From positions 1 to 64,000 of the forward strand of contig NZ_JAFMOF010000003.1 in assembly GCF_017349075.1 (NCBI RefSeq): DNA of 64,000 nucleotides. Direction: 5' to 3'. Source of the stretch: Streptomyces triculaminicus. GTDB lineage: Bacteria; Actinomycetota; Actinomycetes; Streptomycetales; Streptomycetaceae. Positions 1 through 8,854 of the stretch are shown in pieces. Below the pieces are notes generated by a model. That model was not told the DNA's origin. It worked only from the letters and a program-made list of their open reading frames with translations, and ran no database searches. Each line of letters starts with the position of its first letter. The stretch's first letter is position 1. The position numbers and the translations under genes are program-made.

Positions 1-1608
1 CCCCAGCTCCGCCGCGGAAGCGACCGGCACCACGACCTCCAGGTAGCACTTGAGCTTCGGCTCGGTGCCGCTCGGCCGCACGATCACGCGTGCCCCGGAC
101 ACCTCGCCCGCCTCGTCGCCCGCGAGGGCGTAGCGGAGGCCGTCGGTGGGCGGCAGCGACTCGGTGCCCTTGGTGAGGTCCTCCGCCGAGACGACGTGCA
201 GGCCGGCCAGGACGACGGGCGGCTGCTCGCGCAGGCGGCGCATGGCCGTGGCGATGAGGGAGAGGTCCTCGACGCGCACCGAGAGCTGGTCGGTGGCGTG
301 CAGGCCGTACTCGACGGCCAGGTCGTCCAGGAGGTCGCTCAGGGTGCGGCCGGACGCCTTCAGTTCGGCGGCCAGCTCGGCCACCAGCAGCGCCGCGGTG
401 ATGCCGTCCTTGTCGCGTACGCCCTCGGGGTCGACGCAGTAGCCCAGCGCCTCCTCGTAGGCGTAGCGGAGGCCGTCCACGCGGGCGAGCCACTTGAAGC
501 CGGTGAGGGTCTCCTCGTACGCGGCGCCGGGTGCGGCCGCGGCGATGCGGGAAAGCAGGGACGAGGAGACGATCGTCGTCGTGAACGTGCCGCGGGCGCT
601 CTTGTGCACGAGGTGGGTGGCGAGGAGCGCGCCGACCTCGTCGCCGCGCAGCATGCGCCAGCCTTCGACGGTCTCGGGGGCCGGCACGGCCACGGCGCAG
701 CGGTCGGCGTCGGGGTCGTTGGCGATGATGATGTCGGGGGCGTTCTCGCCGGCCGCGCGGGCGGTGGCGAAGGCCAGGTCCATCGCGCCCGGTTCCTCGG
801 GGTTCGGGAACGCGACGGTCGGGAAGTCCGGGTCGGGGTCGGCCTGCTCGGCGACGACGACCGGGGCGGGGAAGCCGGCGCGGTCGAAGGCGGCGGTGAG
901 GACGTCGCGGCCGACGCCGTGCATGGGCGTGTAGACGACGCGGACGTCGCGCGGGGAGCCGTCGGTGAGGACGGCGTCGGTGCGCTCGAGGTAGGCGCCG
1001 ACGACGGCGTCCTCCTGGAGGGTCTCCCAGCCGGTGGAGGGGCGCGGCACGTCGTTCAGGCTCGTGATCGCGGCGATCTCGGCGGCGATCTCCGCGTCGG
1101 CGGGGGGAACGATCTGCGAGCCGTCGCCGAGGTAGACCTTGTAGCCGTTGTCGCGCGGCGGGTTGTGGCTGGCGGTGACCTCGATGCCGGCGACCGCACC
1201 GAGGTGGCGGATCGCGAAGGCGAGGACCGGCGTGGGGAGCGGCTTGGGCAGCAGCGCGGCCTTCAGGCCGGCGCCGACCATGACGGCGGCGGTGTCCAGG
1301 GCGAAGTCCGCGGACTTGTAGCGGGCGTCGTAGCCGATGACGACGGTGCCGCCGGCGTGGCCGTTGTTCTTGAGGTACGCGGCGAGGCCGGCGGCGGCGC
1401 GGATGACGACGGAGCGGTTCATCCGCATGGGGCCGGCGCCGAGCTCGCCGCGGAGGCCGGCGGTGCCGAACTGCAGGGTGCCGGCGAAGCGGGCGCCGAG
1501 CTCGGTGACGTCACCGGCGTCGATGAGCCGGGAGAGCTCTTCGCGGGTGTCGGGGTCGGGGTCCTCGGCGAGCCACGTCTGGGCCTGGGCGATGAGGTCT
1601 CGCTCCAC
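1..1608 (-). CDS. Phospho-sugar mutase (phosphoglucomutase/phosphomannomutase family), 3' end outside window
   Basis: Alpha-D-phosphohexomutase, interconverting hexose 1- and 6-phosphates in the cytoplasm for glycogen, trehalose and wall precursor synthesis. Read on the minus strand the protein begins VERDLIAQAQTWLAEDPDP from a GTG at 1608, with GGAGGAG just upstream (about 1613-1621). The TASHNPPRDNGYK segment around 1130-1180 is the family's catalytic phosphoserine loop. The open frame runs off the left edge, so the stop is not seen. It is followed in the same orientation, upstream, by the purine nucleoside phosphorylase gene, the same order I recall in S. coelicolor (SCO4916/4917). Substrate preference (mannose or glucose) cannot be read from the sequence. 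Confidence 0.9.
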   Translation of the reverse strand, partial: MERDLIAQAQTWLAEDPDPDTREELSRLIDAGDVTELGARFAGTLQFGTAGLRGELGAGPMRMNRSVVIRAAAGLAAYLKNNGHAGGTVVIGYDARYKSADFALDTAAVMVGAGLKAALLPKPLPTPVLAFAIRHLGAVAGIEVTASHNPPRDNGYKVYLGDGSQIVPPADAEIAAEIAAITSLNDVPRPSTGWETLQEDAVVGAYLERTDAVLTDGSPRDVRVVYTPMHGVGRDVLTAAFDRAGFPAPVVVAEQADPDPDFPTVAFPNPEEPGAMDLAFATARAAGENAPDIIIANDPDADRCAVAVPAPETVEGWRMLRGDEVGALLATHLVHKSARGTFTTTIVSSSLLSRIAAAAPGAAYEETLTGFKWLARVDGLRYAYEEALGYCVDPEGVRDKDGITAALLVAELAAELKASGRTLSDLLDDLAVEYGLHATDQLSVRVEDLSLIATAMRRLREQPPVVLAGLHVVSAEDLTKGTESLPPTDGLRYALAGDEAGEVSGARVIVRPSGTEPKLKCYLEVVVPVASAAELG

Positions 1609-1889
1609 GGGTTCTCCTCCGGAGGTCTTCTGGGGTGCGCGATGCGGTGCGGGGTGGATCGGGGCCGGGGCGGGACGGGATGGGCCCTTCTGGGACTGCA
1701 TGATTTACGGCGGACGGGCTCCGCGTTGAGGGTGCCCCCAAAGCCGCCGCAAATCACGCGTTACGTCCCTGCCAGGGCCCGTCCCGTCCCGCCCCGGCCC
1801 TCCCGTTTGTACGGCGTCTGCGGGCCGGGGCCCATACGCCGCCACCCCGGCGTCCGCCGTGTGCCGGGCGATCGGGCGGGTGGGTGGGG
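1609..1889. other. Intergenic stretch without a gene
   Basis: About 280 bases between the mutase start and the terminator of the upstream nucleoside phosphorylase gene. It is GC-rich with several short C/G tracts. I see no open frame with a ribosome-binding site and family resemblance. It must hold the mutase promoter, but I cannot point to convincing -10/-35 boxes. Confidence 0.4.
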
Positions 1890-1931
1890 AAAAACCCCGC
1901 GCCGGAGGCGCGAGAGGCACCTCCGGCGCGG
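1890..1931 (-). terminator. Rho-independent terminator of the purine nucleoside phosphorylase gene
   Basis: Twelve-base arms CCGCGCCGGAGG (1897-1908) and CCTCCGGCGCGG (1920-1931) form a perfect hairpin. On the minus strand it is followed after four bases by a T5 run (1890-1894). It lies 20 bases downstream of the nucleoside phosphorylase stop. Confidence 0.8.
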
Positions 1932-1950
1932 AGCGGCCGGACCGGCGAGG

Positions 1951-2772
1951 TCAGAGCTTCGGCAGAACCTGGGCCAGCAGCGAGCCCATCCGCGAAGCTG
2001 CATCGCGGCCGGCCTCGAGGACCTCCTCGTGGTTCAGCGGCTCGCCCGTCATGCCCGCGGCGAGGTTCGTCACCAGGGAGATGCCCAGGACCTCGGCGCC
2101 GGCCTCGCGGGCCGCGATGGCCTCGAGGGTGGTGGACATGCCGACGAGGTCGCCGCCGAGGGTGCGGACCATCTTGATCTCGGCCGGGGTCTCGTAGTGC
2201 GGGCCGGGGAGCTGGACGTAGACGCCCTCCTCGAGGGTGGCGTCGACCTCCTTGCACAGGGCGCGCAGGCGGGGGGAGTAGAGGTCGGTGAGGTCGACGA
2301 AGTTGGCGCCCACGATCGGCGAGGTCGCCGTCATGTTGATGTGGTCGCTGATCAGCACCGGCTGGCCGGGGCGCATGCCGTCGCGGAGGCCGCCGCAGCC
2401 GTTGGTGAGGACGATGGTCTTGCAGCCGGCGGCGGCGGAGGTGCGCACGCCGTGCACGACGGAGGCGACGCCGCGGCCCTCGTAGAAGTGGGTGCGGCCG
2501 AGGAAGACCAGGACGCGCTTGCCGTTGATCTTGTAGGAGCGAACCGTGCCCGCGTGGCCCGCGACGGCGGCGGCGGAGAAGCCGGGGAGCTCGGTGACCG
2601 AGAACTCGACCTCGGGGGTGCCGAGGGCCTCGGTGGCGGGGACCCAGCCGGAGCCCATGACCAGGGCGACGTCGTGGGTCTCGGCGCCCGTGAGCTCGCG
2701 GAGGCGGGCGGCGGCGGCGTCGGCCGCGGCGTACGGGTCGGCCTGGATGTCGGGGGTTACAGAAGCGTTCAC
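1951..2772 (-). CDS. Purine nucleoside phosphorylase
   Basis: Phosphorolysis of purine (deoxy)nucleosides to base and (deoxy)ribose 1-phosphate, in purine salvage. The 273-residue protein is of the trimeric PNP type: MGSGWVP near residue 40 (phosphate loop), GRTHFYEG, then TNGCGGL and SDHINMT, followed by the purine-pocket segment QLPGPHYETPAEI and GMSTTLEAIAA. GTG at 2772 is chosen because the family N-terminus aligns there. The sugar 1-phosphate product fits the adjacent phospho-sugar mutase gene downstream. A clear terminator follows the stop. Gene symbols vary (deoD, punA), so none is given. Confidence 0.92.
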   Translation of the reverse strand: MNASVTPDIQADPYAAADAAAARLRELTGAETHDVALVMGSGWVPATEALGTPEVEFSVTELPGFSAAAVAGHAGTVRSYKINGKRVLVFLGRTHFYEGRGVASVVHGVRTSAAAGCKTIVLTNGCGGLRDGMRPGQPVLISDHINMTATSPIVGANFVDLTDLYSPRLRALCKEVDATLEEGVYVQLPGPHYETPAEIKMVRTLGGDLVGMSTTLEAIAAREAGAEVLGISLVTNLAAGMTGEPLNHEEVLEAGRDAASRMGSLLAQVLPKL

Positions 2773-2873
2773 GCGGACGAGGGTAACCGCTGATGGCCTA
2801 CGCGCGTAGATGTCGCTGGTTACGGTGTTCCGATTGTTGCTTTGTGCTTTGCGACGAGATGGAATCGTCACCT

Positions 2874-3311
2874 TCAGCACGGGCGCTTGCGGAGCTCCAT
2901 GACGTAGTCGTGGGGCGCGCCGGCGGATTCCGCGGCGTCCGCGATCTCGCCGAGGTAGCGGGCGGAGGGCAGGCCGCCCTCGTATCCGTTGAGCACATAG
3001 ACCCAGGCTGGCTCCTCGCCGTCGAGTGTGTGCACCCGGACACGCATGCGGCGGTAGATGTCCAGGCCCACGCCCTCCCAACGGTCCATCGAGTCCTCGT
3101 CCATCGGAGCGATGTCGTAGAGGGCCACGAAGACCTGAGAGCGGGGTGCTTCGACGATGGTGGCGAGCGCCCCCTCCCAGCCCATCTGCTCCCCGCCGAA
3201 CGTCAGCCGCCAGCCGTTGAGCCAGCCGGTGCCGCGCAGCGGCGAGTGCGGTGCGCGGCGGGTCATCAGCCGCGCGTCGAGGTTGCCGGCGTACGCGGCG
3301 TAGAGCGACAT
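2874..3311 (-). CDS. Gamma-glutamylcyclotransferase-like protein
   Basis: 145-residue cytoplasmic protein with the short GGCT/AIG2-like fold signature at the N-terminus (SLYAAYAGNLDARLM; the family motif is YGSN/YAGNL) and a Gly/Trp-rich middle (WLNGWRLTFGGEQMGWEG). The family cleaves gamma-glutamyl amino acids to 5-oxoproline, but substrates are often unknown in actinobacteria. A Glu in the middle of the protein, around RWEGVGLDIYRRM, is in the expected place for the catalytic acid. Divergent from lpdA. Substrate is not inferable. Confidence 0.8.
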   Translation of the reverse strand: MSLYAAYAGNLDARLMTRRAPHSPLRGTGWLNGWRLTFGGEQMGWEGALATIVEAPRSQVFVALYDIAPMDEDSMDRWEGVGLDIYRRMRVRVHTLDGEEPAWVYVLNGYEGGLPSARYLGEIADAAESAGAPHDYVMELRKRPC

Positions 3312-3472
3312 GGTTCCGAGGGTACGGGAGTGAGGCGGGACGGCATTTGGGGTGGCAATCTCGAAGGGAGGTTCGTTCGGAACTTTCCGGCGGATTTCGT
3401 TCAGAGGTCGTGCGGATCGGTGGGGGGATCGCGTAGGGGAGGCCCCGGAAGGAGCCGCTTTGATGGGTGCGG

Positions 3473-3488
3473 GACAATGGAATACGTG
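3473..3488 (+). promoter_or_regulatory. Leaderless promoter of lpdA
   Basis: GACAAT (3473-3478) is a good -10 box. Exactly 7 bases separate it from the GTG at 3486, so transcription would start at or next to the start codon. The same geometry recurs at birA, at the 27,749 gene and at metB in this window, which supports the reading. Confidence 0.55.
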
Positions 3489-4925
3489 ACTCGGATCGTG
3501 ATCATCGGTGGCGGACCCGGCGGCTATGAGGCGGCGCTCGTCGCCGCGCAGCTCGGCGCGGAGGTGACCGTCGTCGACTGCGACGGTCTGGGCGGGGCGT
3601 CGGTGCTGACCGACTGCGTGCCCTCGAAGACTCTTATCGCGACGGCAGAGGTGATGACGACCTTCGACTCCTCGTACGAGGAGCTGGGGATCATCGTCGC
3701 CGACGACACGCCGCCCCTGGAGCGGGCGGCCGGAGTGGTCGGCGTGGACCTGGGCAAGGTCAACCGGCGCGTCAAGCGCCTGGCGCTGGCTCAGTCCCAC
3801 GACATCACGGCGTCGGTCACCCGGGCCGGCGGGCGCGTCCTGCGCGGGCGTGGGCGGCTGGAGCCGCAGCAGGCGGCGGACGGGTCGCGCCGGGTCGTGG
3901 TGCGGGCGGCGGACGGGTCGGAGGAGACGCTGGTCGCCGACGCGGTGCTGGTGGCCACCGGCGCGCATCCGCGGGAGATCCCCGACGCCCTGCCGGACGG
4001 CGAGCGGATCCTGAACTGGACCCAGGTCTACGACCTGGACGAGCTCCCCGAGGAGCTCATCGTGGTCGGCTCGGGTGTGACCGGTGCCGAGTTCGCCGGT
4101 GCGTACCAGGCGCTGGGCTCCAAGGTGACGCTGGTGTCGTCGCGCGACCGGGTGCTGCCCGGCGAGGACCCCGATGCCGCCGCCGTGCTGGAGGACGTCT
4201 TCCGGCGGCGCGGCATGAACGTGATGGCGCGCTCACGCGCCCAGTCCGCCAAGCGGGTGGGGGACCGGGTCGAGGTGACGCTCGCCGACGGCCGGGTGAT
4301 CACGGGCACGCACTGCCTGATGGCGGTGGGCTCCATCCCCAACACGGCGGGGATCGGGCTGGAGGAGTCCGGGGTCCGGCTCAAGGACTCCGGGCACATC
4401 TGGACGGACAAGGTCTCCCGGACCAGCGCCCCCGGCATCTACGCGGCCGGCGACTGCACCGGGGTCTTCGCACTGGCGTCGGTCGCCGCCATGCAGGGCC
4501 GGATCGCGATGTACCACTTCCTGGGCGACGCGGTGACCCCGCTCAATCTCAAGACGGTATCCGCGAACGTATTTACGGATCCGGAGATTGCGACGGTCGG
4601 GTATACCCAGGCGGACGTCGACAACGGTCTGATTGACGCACGGGTCGTGAAGCTTCCCCTGCTGCGGAATCCGCGGGCGAAGATGCAAGGCATTCGAGAC
4701 GGTTTCGTGAAGATGTTCTGCCGTCCCGGCACGGGCATCGTGGTCGGTGGTGTGGTGGTCGCCCCGCGGGCGAGTGAGCTCATTCATCCGGTCTCGATCG
4801 CCGTCGACAACAATCTGACGGTCGAACAGATTGCGAACGCGTTCACCGTGTACCCGTCGCTCTCCGGTTCCCTGGCCGAGGTGGCGCGTCAGTTGCACAC
4901 GCGGAAGACGCAGCGCGAGGCGTAG
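3486..4925 (+). CDS. lpdA: NAD(P)H flavoprotein dehydrogenase, LpdA type (quinone reductase of the disulfide-reductase family)
   Basis: 479-residue two-dinucleotide-binding-domain flavoprotein: FAD motif GGGPGGYEAALVAAQLGAE at the N-terminus, NAD(P) motif VVGSGVTGAEFAGAYQALG in the middle, second FAD motif PGIYAAGDCTG. The redox-active CxxxxC of dihydrolipoamide dehydrogenases is broken (GGASVLTDCVPSK keeps only one Cys). The C-terminal His-x4-Glu pair is also absent (VYPSLSGSL). This is the pattern of mycobacterial LpdA-like quinone reductases, not of true lipoamide dehydrogenases. GTG 3486 is chosen for the leaderless promoter spacing; ATG 3477 is in frame. It stands alone between the GGCT and DeoR genes. 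Confidence 0.88.
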   Translation: MTRIVIIGGGPGGYEAALVAAQLGAEVTVVDCDGLGGASVLTDCVPSKTLIATAEVMTTFDSSYEELGIIVADDTPPLERAAGVVGVDLGKVNRRVKRLALAQSHDITASVTRAGGRVLRGRGRLEPQQAADGSRRVVVRAADGSEETLVADAVLVATGAHPREIPDALPDGERILNWTQVYDLDELPEELIVVGSGVTGAEFAGAYQALGSKVTLVSSRDRVLPGEDPDAAAVLEDVFRRRGMNVMARSRAQSAKRVGDRVEVTLADGRVITGTHCLMAVGSIPNTAGIGLEESGVRLKDSGHIWTDKVSRTSAPGIYAAGDCTGVFALASVAAMQGRIAMYHFLGDAVTPLNLKTVSANVFTDPEIATVGYTQADVDNGLIDARVVKLPLLRNPRAKMQGIRDGFVKMFCRPGTGIVVGGVVVAPRASELIHPVSIAVDNNLTVEQIANAFTVYPSLSGSLAEVARQLHTRKTQREA

Positions 4926-5046
4926 CGGGCGCGGGGGGCCGGACACCGGCCCCCCTATACCACTCCTCGGTACGGGTAGCGGACAACTTACGTTAATTGC
5001 TGCAACCTGCTGAAAAGAGATGGTCGTTGGCGTTACTGTCGGTTTC

Positions 5047-6057
5047 GTGTTCGCTGCAGAACGTCGTCAATTGATCCTCGAAATGGTGCGGGCCAACGGA
5101 GCGGTTTCGCTCCGGGAGCTCGCCCGCGTCGTCCAGACCTCAGAAGTGACCGTACGGCGGGACGTGCGTGCGCTCGAGGCCGAAGGACTTCTCGACCGCC
5201 GGCACGGCGGTGCGGTACTGCCGGGCGGTTTCACCAGGGAGTCCGGCTTCCCGCAGAAATCCCATCTAGCGACCGCCGAGAAGACGGCCATCGCCGATCT
5301 CGCGGCGAGCTTCGTCGACGAGGGCGAGGCCGTCGTCGTCGGCGCCGGTACCACCACGCAGGAGCTGGCCCGCCGGCTCGCGCGCGTACCGGGTCTGACC
5401 GTGGTCACCAACTCCCTGCTCGTCGCCCAGGCGCTGGCCCATGCCAACCGCGTCGAGGTCGTCATGACCGGCGGCACGCTGAGAGGGTCGAACTACGCCC
5501 TGGTCGGCAGCGGCGCCGAGCAGTCCCTGCAGGGGCTGCGGGTCTCCCGGGCGTTCCTGTCCGGCAGCGGGTTGACGGCCGAGCGCGGGCTGTCCACGTC
5601 CAACATGCTCTCGGCGAGCGTGGACCGGGCGCTGGTGCAGGCGGCGGCCGAGGTCGTGGTCCTCGCCGACCACACCAAGCTGGGCACCGACACGATGTTC
5701 CAGACCGTGCCCACGGACGTCATCACCAGACTCGTGACCGACGAGCCGCCCGCGCACGACGACCGGGCGGCCACGGAGCTCCAGGCGCTGGCCGACCAGG
5801 GCGTGCACATCTCGGTCGCCGGCCCCGGCGCGGGGTCGGGCTCGCCGACGGGCGCGGTGCACGGCGACGCGGACCGGCAGGCCCGCCGCCGGGACGTACC
5901 GCCACTGCCCGGCCAGCGCAGAAGCCTGCCGCTGGGCCACGGGCAGCCGCCCGGTACGGTCCAGGGCGGCCCACCGGGCGCCCAGCTGCGCAGCGCGGTG
6001 GCGCTGGGCGACCAGGCCACGGCACGGGTGGCCGATCTGGCTCCCAGGCGGCGGTGA
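5047..6057 (+). CDS. DeoR-family transcriptional regulator
   Basis: N-terminal DeoR helix-turn-helix (RQLILEMVRANGAVSLRELA ... SEVTVRRDVRALEAEGLLDR), then the DeoRC sugar-phosphate sensor domain (VVVGAGTTTQELARRL, VVTNSLLVAQAL, MTGGTLRG, TAERGLST, ADHTKLG). Members repress sugar and nucleoside catabolic genes and are released by phosphorylated sugars, which suits the nucleoside/sugar-phosphate neighbourhood. The roughly 85 residues after the sensor domain are Pro/Arg/Gly-rich low-complexity sequence of unknown role. Start: GTG 5047 gives the family N-terminus FAAERRQLI; an upstream GTG/ATG frame extends to 5020. Its target genes are not evident. Confidence 0.85.
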   Translation: MFAAERRQLILEMVRANGAVSLRELARVVQTSEVTVRRDVRALEAEGLLDRRHGGAVLPGGFTRESGFPQKSHLATAEKTAIADLAASFVDEGEAVVVGAGTTTQELARRLARVPGLTVVTNSLLVAQALAHANRVEVVMTGGTLRGSNYALVGSGAEQSLQGLRVSRAFLSGSGLTAERGLSTSNMLSASVDRALVQAAAEVVVLADHTKLGTDTMFQTVPTDVITRLVTDEPPAHDDRAATELQALADQGVHISVAGPGAGSGSPTGAVHGDADRQARRRDVPPLPGQRRSLPLGHGQPPGTVQGGPPGAQLRSAVALGDQATARVADLAPRRR

Positions 6058-6063
6058 GGAGGG

Positions 6064-6651
6064 CTAGCGCGCCGCCTTCAGGCCCGTCAGCGTCAGGGTG
6101 AGCAGGCGGTCGGCCAACTCCGGGTCGTCCGGAGACTGTTCGACCGCCAGCGAAATGGCGTTGGTCAACTGCATCAGGTCGGCGATGTCCACGTCCTCGC
6201 GGATGGCGCCGGCCGCCTTCGCGCGGGCGAGGAGCGTGTCGCCCGCGTCGCGCATCGGCAGGCTGCACCGCGACATCGCCGACGCCTCGTCGCTCTGTGC
6301 GGCCATCAGGGCCCGTGACAGGCCGCGGTAGGTGCTGGCATGGGTCACGATGGCCCGCAGCCACGCCAGCAGCGCCCGGCACGGCTCGGGGGACGCCAGC
6401 AGTTCGCGCGAGCGGGCCAGCAGCCCGTCGACCTCTCCCTGGAAGACCGCGCTCATCAGGGCCGTGCGATTGGGGAAGTGCCGGTAGAGCGTCCCGATGC
6501 CCACGCCTGCCCGCTTGGCGATGTCCTCCAGGGAGGCGTCCGTGCCGTGCTCGGTGAACGCCGTACGGGCCTCGGTGAGCAGCCGCTCGTAGTTGCGCCG
6601 TGCGTCCGCGCGCATGGGTCGTGGTGACGTCTGCGCCGTGTCGGTCGCCAT
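6064..6651 (-). CDS. TetR-family transcriptional repressor
   Basis: 195-residue protein with the classic TetR helix-turn-helix near the N-terminus (SLEDIAKRAGVGIGTLYRHF), followed by an all-helical ligand domain (AVFQGEVDGLLARSRELL ...). ATG 6651 is chosen because it follows a purine-rich GGAGGACGG stretch. The gene is convergent with the DeoR gene, whose stop lies 6 bases away. No close divergent target is visible. The next gene upstream is accA2, also on the minus strand. Confidence 0.85.
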   Translation of the reverse strand: MATDTAQTSPRPMRADARRNYERLLTEARTAFTEHGTDASLEDIAKRAGVGIGTLYRHFPNRTALMSAVFQGEVDGLLARSRELLASPEPCRALLAWLRAIVTHASTYRGLSRALMAAQSDEASAMSRCSLPMRDAGDTLLARAKAAGAIREDVDIADLMQLTNAISLAVEQSPDDPELADRLLTLTLTGLKAAR

Positions 6652-6806
6652 TGCGTCCGTCCTCCCGGTCGGTGGCTTCGGGGGTGGCTCTGGGCCCACG
6701 GTCCCCGCCAGTCAAGGATGCCAGGCCGCCGGGGCGGCCGGACCACGAATGCCACGGGCCCCGGCCGATGCGGCCGGGGCCCGTGAGGCGGATGTGATCC
6801 GTCCGG

Positions 6807-8560
6807 TCAGTCCTTGATCTCGCAGATCACGGCGCCGGAGGAGATGGAGGCGCCGACCTCGGCCGTGATGCCCTTGATGGTGCCGCTGCGGTGGGCGTTG
6901 AGCGGCTGCTCCATCTTCATGGCCTCCAGGACGACGACCAGGTCGCCCTCGTTGACCTGCTGGCCCTCCTCGACCGCGACCTTGACGATGGTGCCCTGCA
7001 TCGGGGATGCCAGGGCGTCGCCGGAGGCGGCGGAGCCGGACTTCTTGGCGGCGCGGCGCTTGGGCTTGGCCCCGCCGGCCGCGGCGGTCCGGGCGATCGT
7101 CATGCCGAGCGACGAGGGCAGGGACACCTCGAGGCGTTTGCCGCCGACCTCGACGACGACGGTCTCGCGGCCGGGGGTTTCCTCGTCCTCGTCCGGGGTG
7201 ACGCCGGTGAAGGGGGTGATGGTGTTGTCGAACTCGGTCTCGATCCACCGGGTGTGGATACGGAACGGGTCGGAGGTGAAGGCGGGGTCGGTGACGACGG
7301 CCTGGTGGAAGGGGATGGCGGTGGCCATGCCCTCGACCTGGAACTCCGCCAGCGCCCGCGCCGCCCGCTGCAGCGCCTGCTCACGGCTCGCACCGGTCAC
7401 GATGAGCTTGGCCAGCAGCGAGTCCCACGCCGGACCGATCACCGATCCGGATTCGACGCCCGCGTCGAGGCGGACGCCGGGGCCGGTGGGGGTGCGAAGC
7501 GGGTGACGGTGCCGGGGGCGGGCAGGAAGTTACGGCCCGGGTCCTCGCCGTTGATCCGGAACTCGAAGGAGTGCCCGCGCACGACCGGGTCGTCGTAGCC
7601 GAGTTCCTCGCCGTCGGCGATGCGGAACATCTCGCGCACGAGGTCGAGGCCGGTGACTTCTTCGGTGACGGGGTGTTCGACCTGCAGGCGGGTGTTGACC
7701 TCGAGGAAGGAGATCGTGCCGTCCGCGCCGACGAGGAACTCCACCGTGCCCGCGCCGACGTAGCCGGCTTCCTTGAGGATCGCCTTGGAGGCCGTGTAGA
7801 GCTGGGCGTTCTGCTCGTCCGACAGGAACGGCGCCGGCGCTTCTTCCACCAGTTTCTGGTGGCGGCGCTGGAGGGAGCAGTCGCGGGTGGAGACGACCAC
7901 GACGTTGCCATGCTGGTCTGCGAGGCACTGGGTTTCGACGTGGCGGGGCTTGTCGAGGTAGCGCTCGACGAAGCACTCGCCGCGGCCGAACGCTGCGACG
8001 GCTTCGCGGACGGCGGAGTCGTAGAGCTCGGGGACCTCGTCCAGGGTCCGGGCGACCTTCAGACCACGGCCGCCGCCGCCGAAGGCGGCCTTGATCGCGA
8101 TCGGCAGGCCGTGCTCGCGGGCGAAGGCGACGACCTCGTCCGCACCGCTGACGGGGTCGGGGGTGCCGGCGACCAGGGGCGCGCCGGCACGCTGGGCGAT
8201 GTGGCGGGCCGCGACCTTGTCGCCGAGGTCGCGGATGGCCTGCGGGGGCGGACCGATCCAGGTCAGCCCGGCATCGAGGACGGCCTGGGCGAACTCGGCG
8301 TTCTCGGAGAGGAACCCGTAGCCGGGGTGGATGGCATCCGCTCCGGATTCGGCGGCCGCGGCGAGGACCTTGGCCATGTCCAGATAGCTGGTGGCGGGAG
8401 TGTCACCGCCCAGCGCGTACGCCTCGTCAGCCGCCCGGACATGCAACGCGTCACGATCCGGATCGGCATAGACCGCCACACTGGCGATCCCCGCGTCCCG
8501 GCACGCACGAGCGACACGGACAGCGATTTCGCCACGATTGGCGATAAGCACCTTGCGCAC
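6807..8560 (-). pseudogene. accA2: Acyl-CoA carboxylase alpha subunit (biotin carboxylase-BCCP), frameshifted
   Basis: Biotin carboxylase plus biotin carrier subunit that supplies carboxybiotin for malonyl-/methylmalonyl-CoA synthesis. N-terminal part (GTG 8560 to about 7490): KVLIANRGEIAVRVARACR, ATP-grasp loop FGGGGRGLKVA, active-site RLQVEHPVTE. C-terminal part (about 7487-6807): BCCP with the biotinyl-lysine motif EAMKMEQP. The two halves are in different frames. They join perfectly (TRFAPP then TGPGVRLDAGVESG) if one G is added to the five-G run at 7488-7492, giving about 584 residues, the usual length. As written, translation stops at 7439 before the BCCP domain. A sequencing indel in the homopolymer is as likely as a true mutation. 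Ribosome-binding site GGAGGGAG precedes the GTG. Confidence 0.88.
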
Positions 8561-8854
8561 GATGGCTCCCTCCTTGAAACAAGGTGAGTTTAGGTACTGG
8601 CGACACTCTGTGCCGACCCGACTTCCGGGGTGACCTTGCCCACACGGAGCGTGAAGGGGGAGCCGTTCGCGGGCCGAAGTCCCCAGGTCCTCCACGGTAC
8701 GCCGGGAAATCTCGCGCACCGGCCGTCTGATGTTGTGGTCAAGGTCTCGGCGCTCACCCGGGAGCGGCGGCGCCGATTCTTTGTGGAGTCCCTACGAACG
8801 GGTGACACAAAGTTTGCGTGCCGACCCGGGCCGTGAGCCCCGGTTCCCACAGAT

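Noticed and set aside
196..2793. Very long open frames antisense to the mutase and nucleoside phosphorylase
   Set aside because: GC-rich Streptomyces genes leave the opposite strand open; the composition (RGGDDGRGG-type) is non-protein-like and has no motifs.
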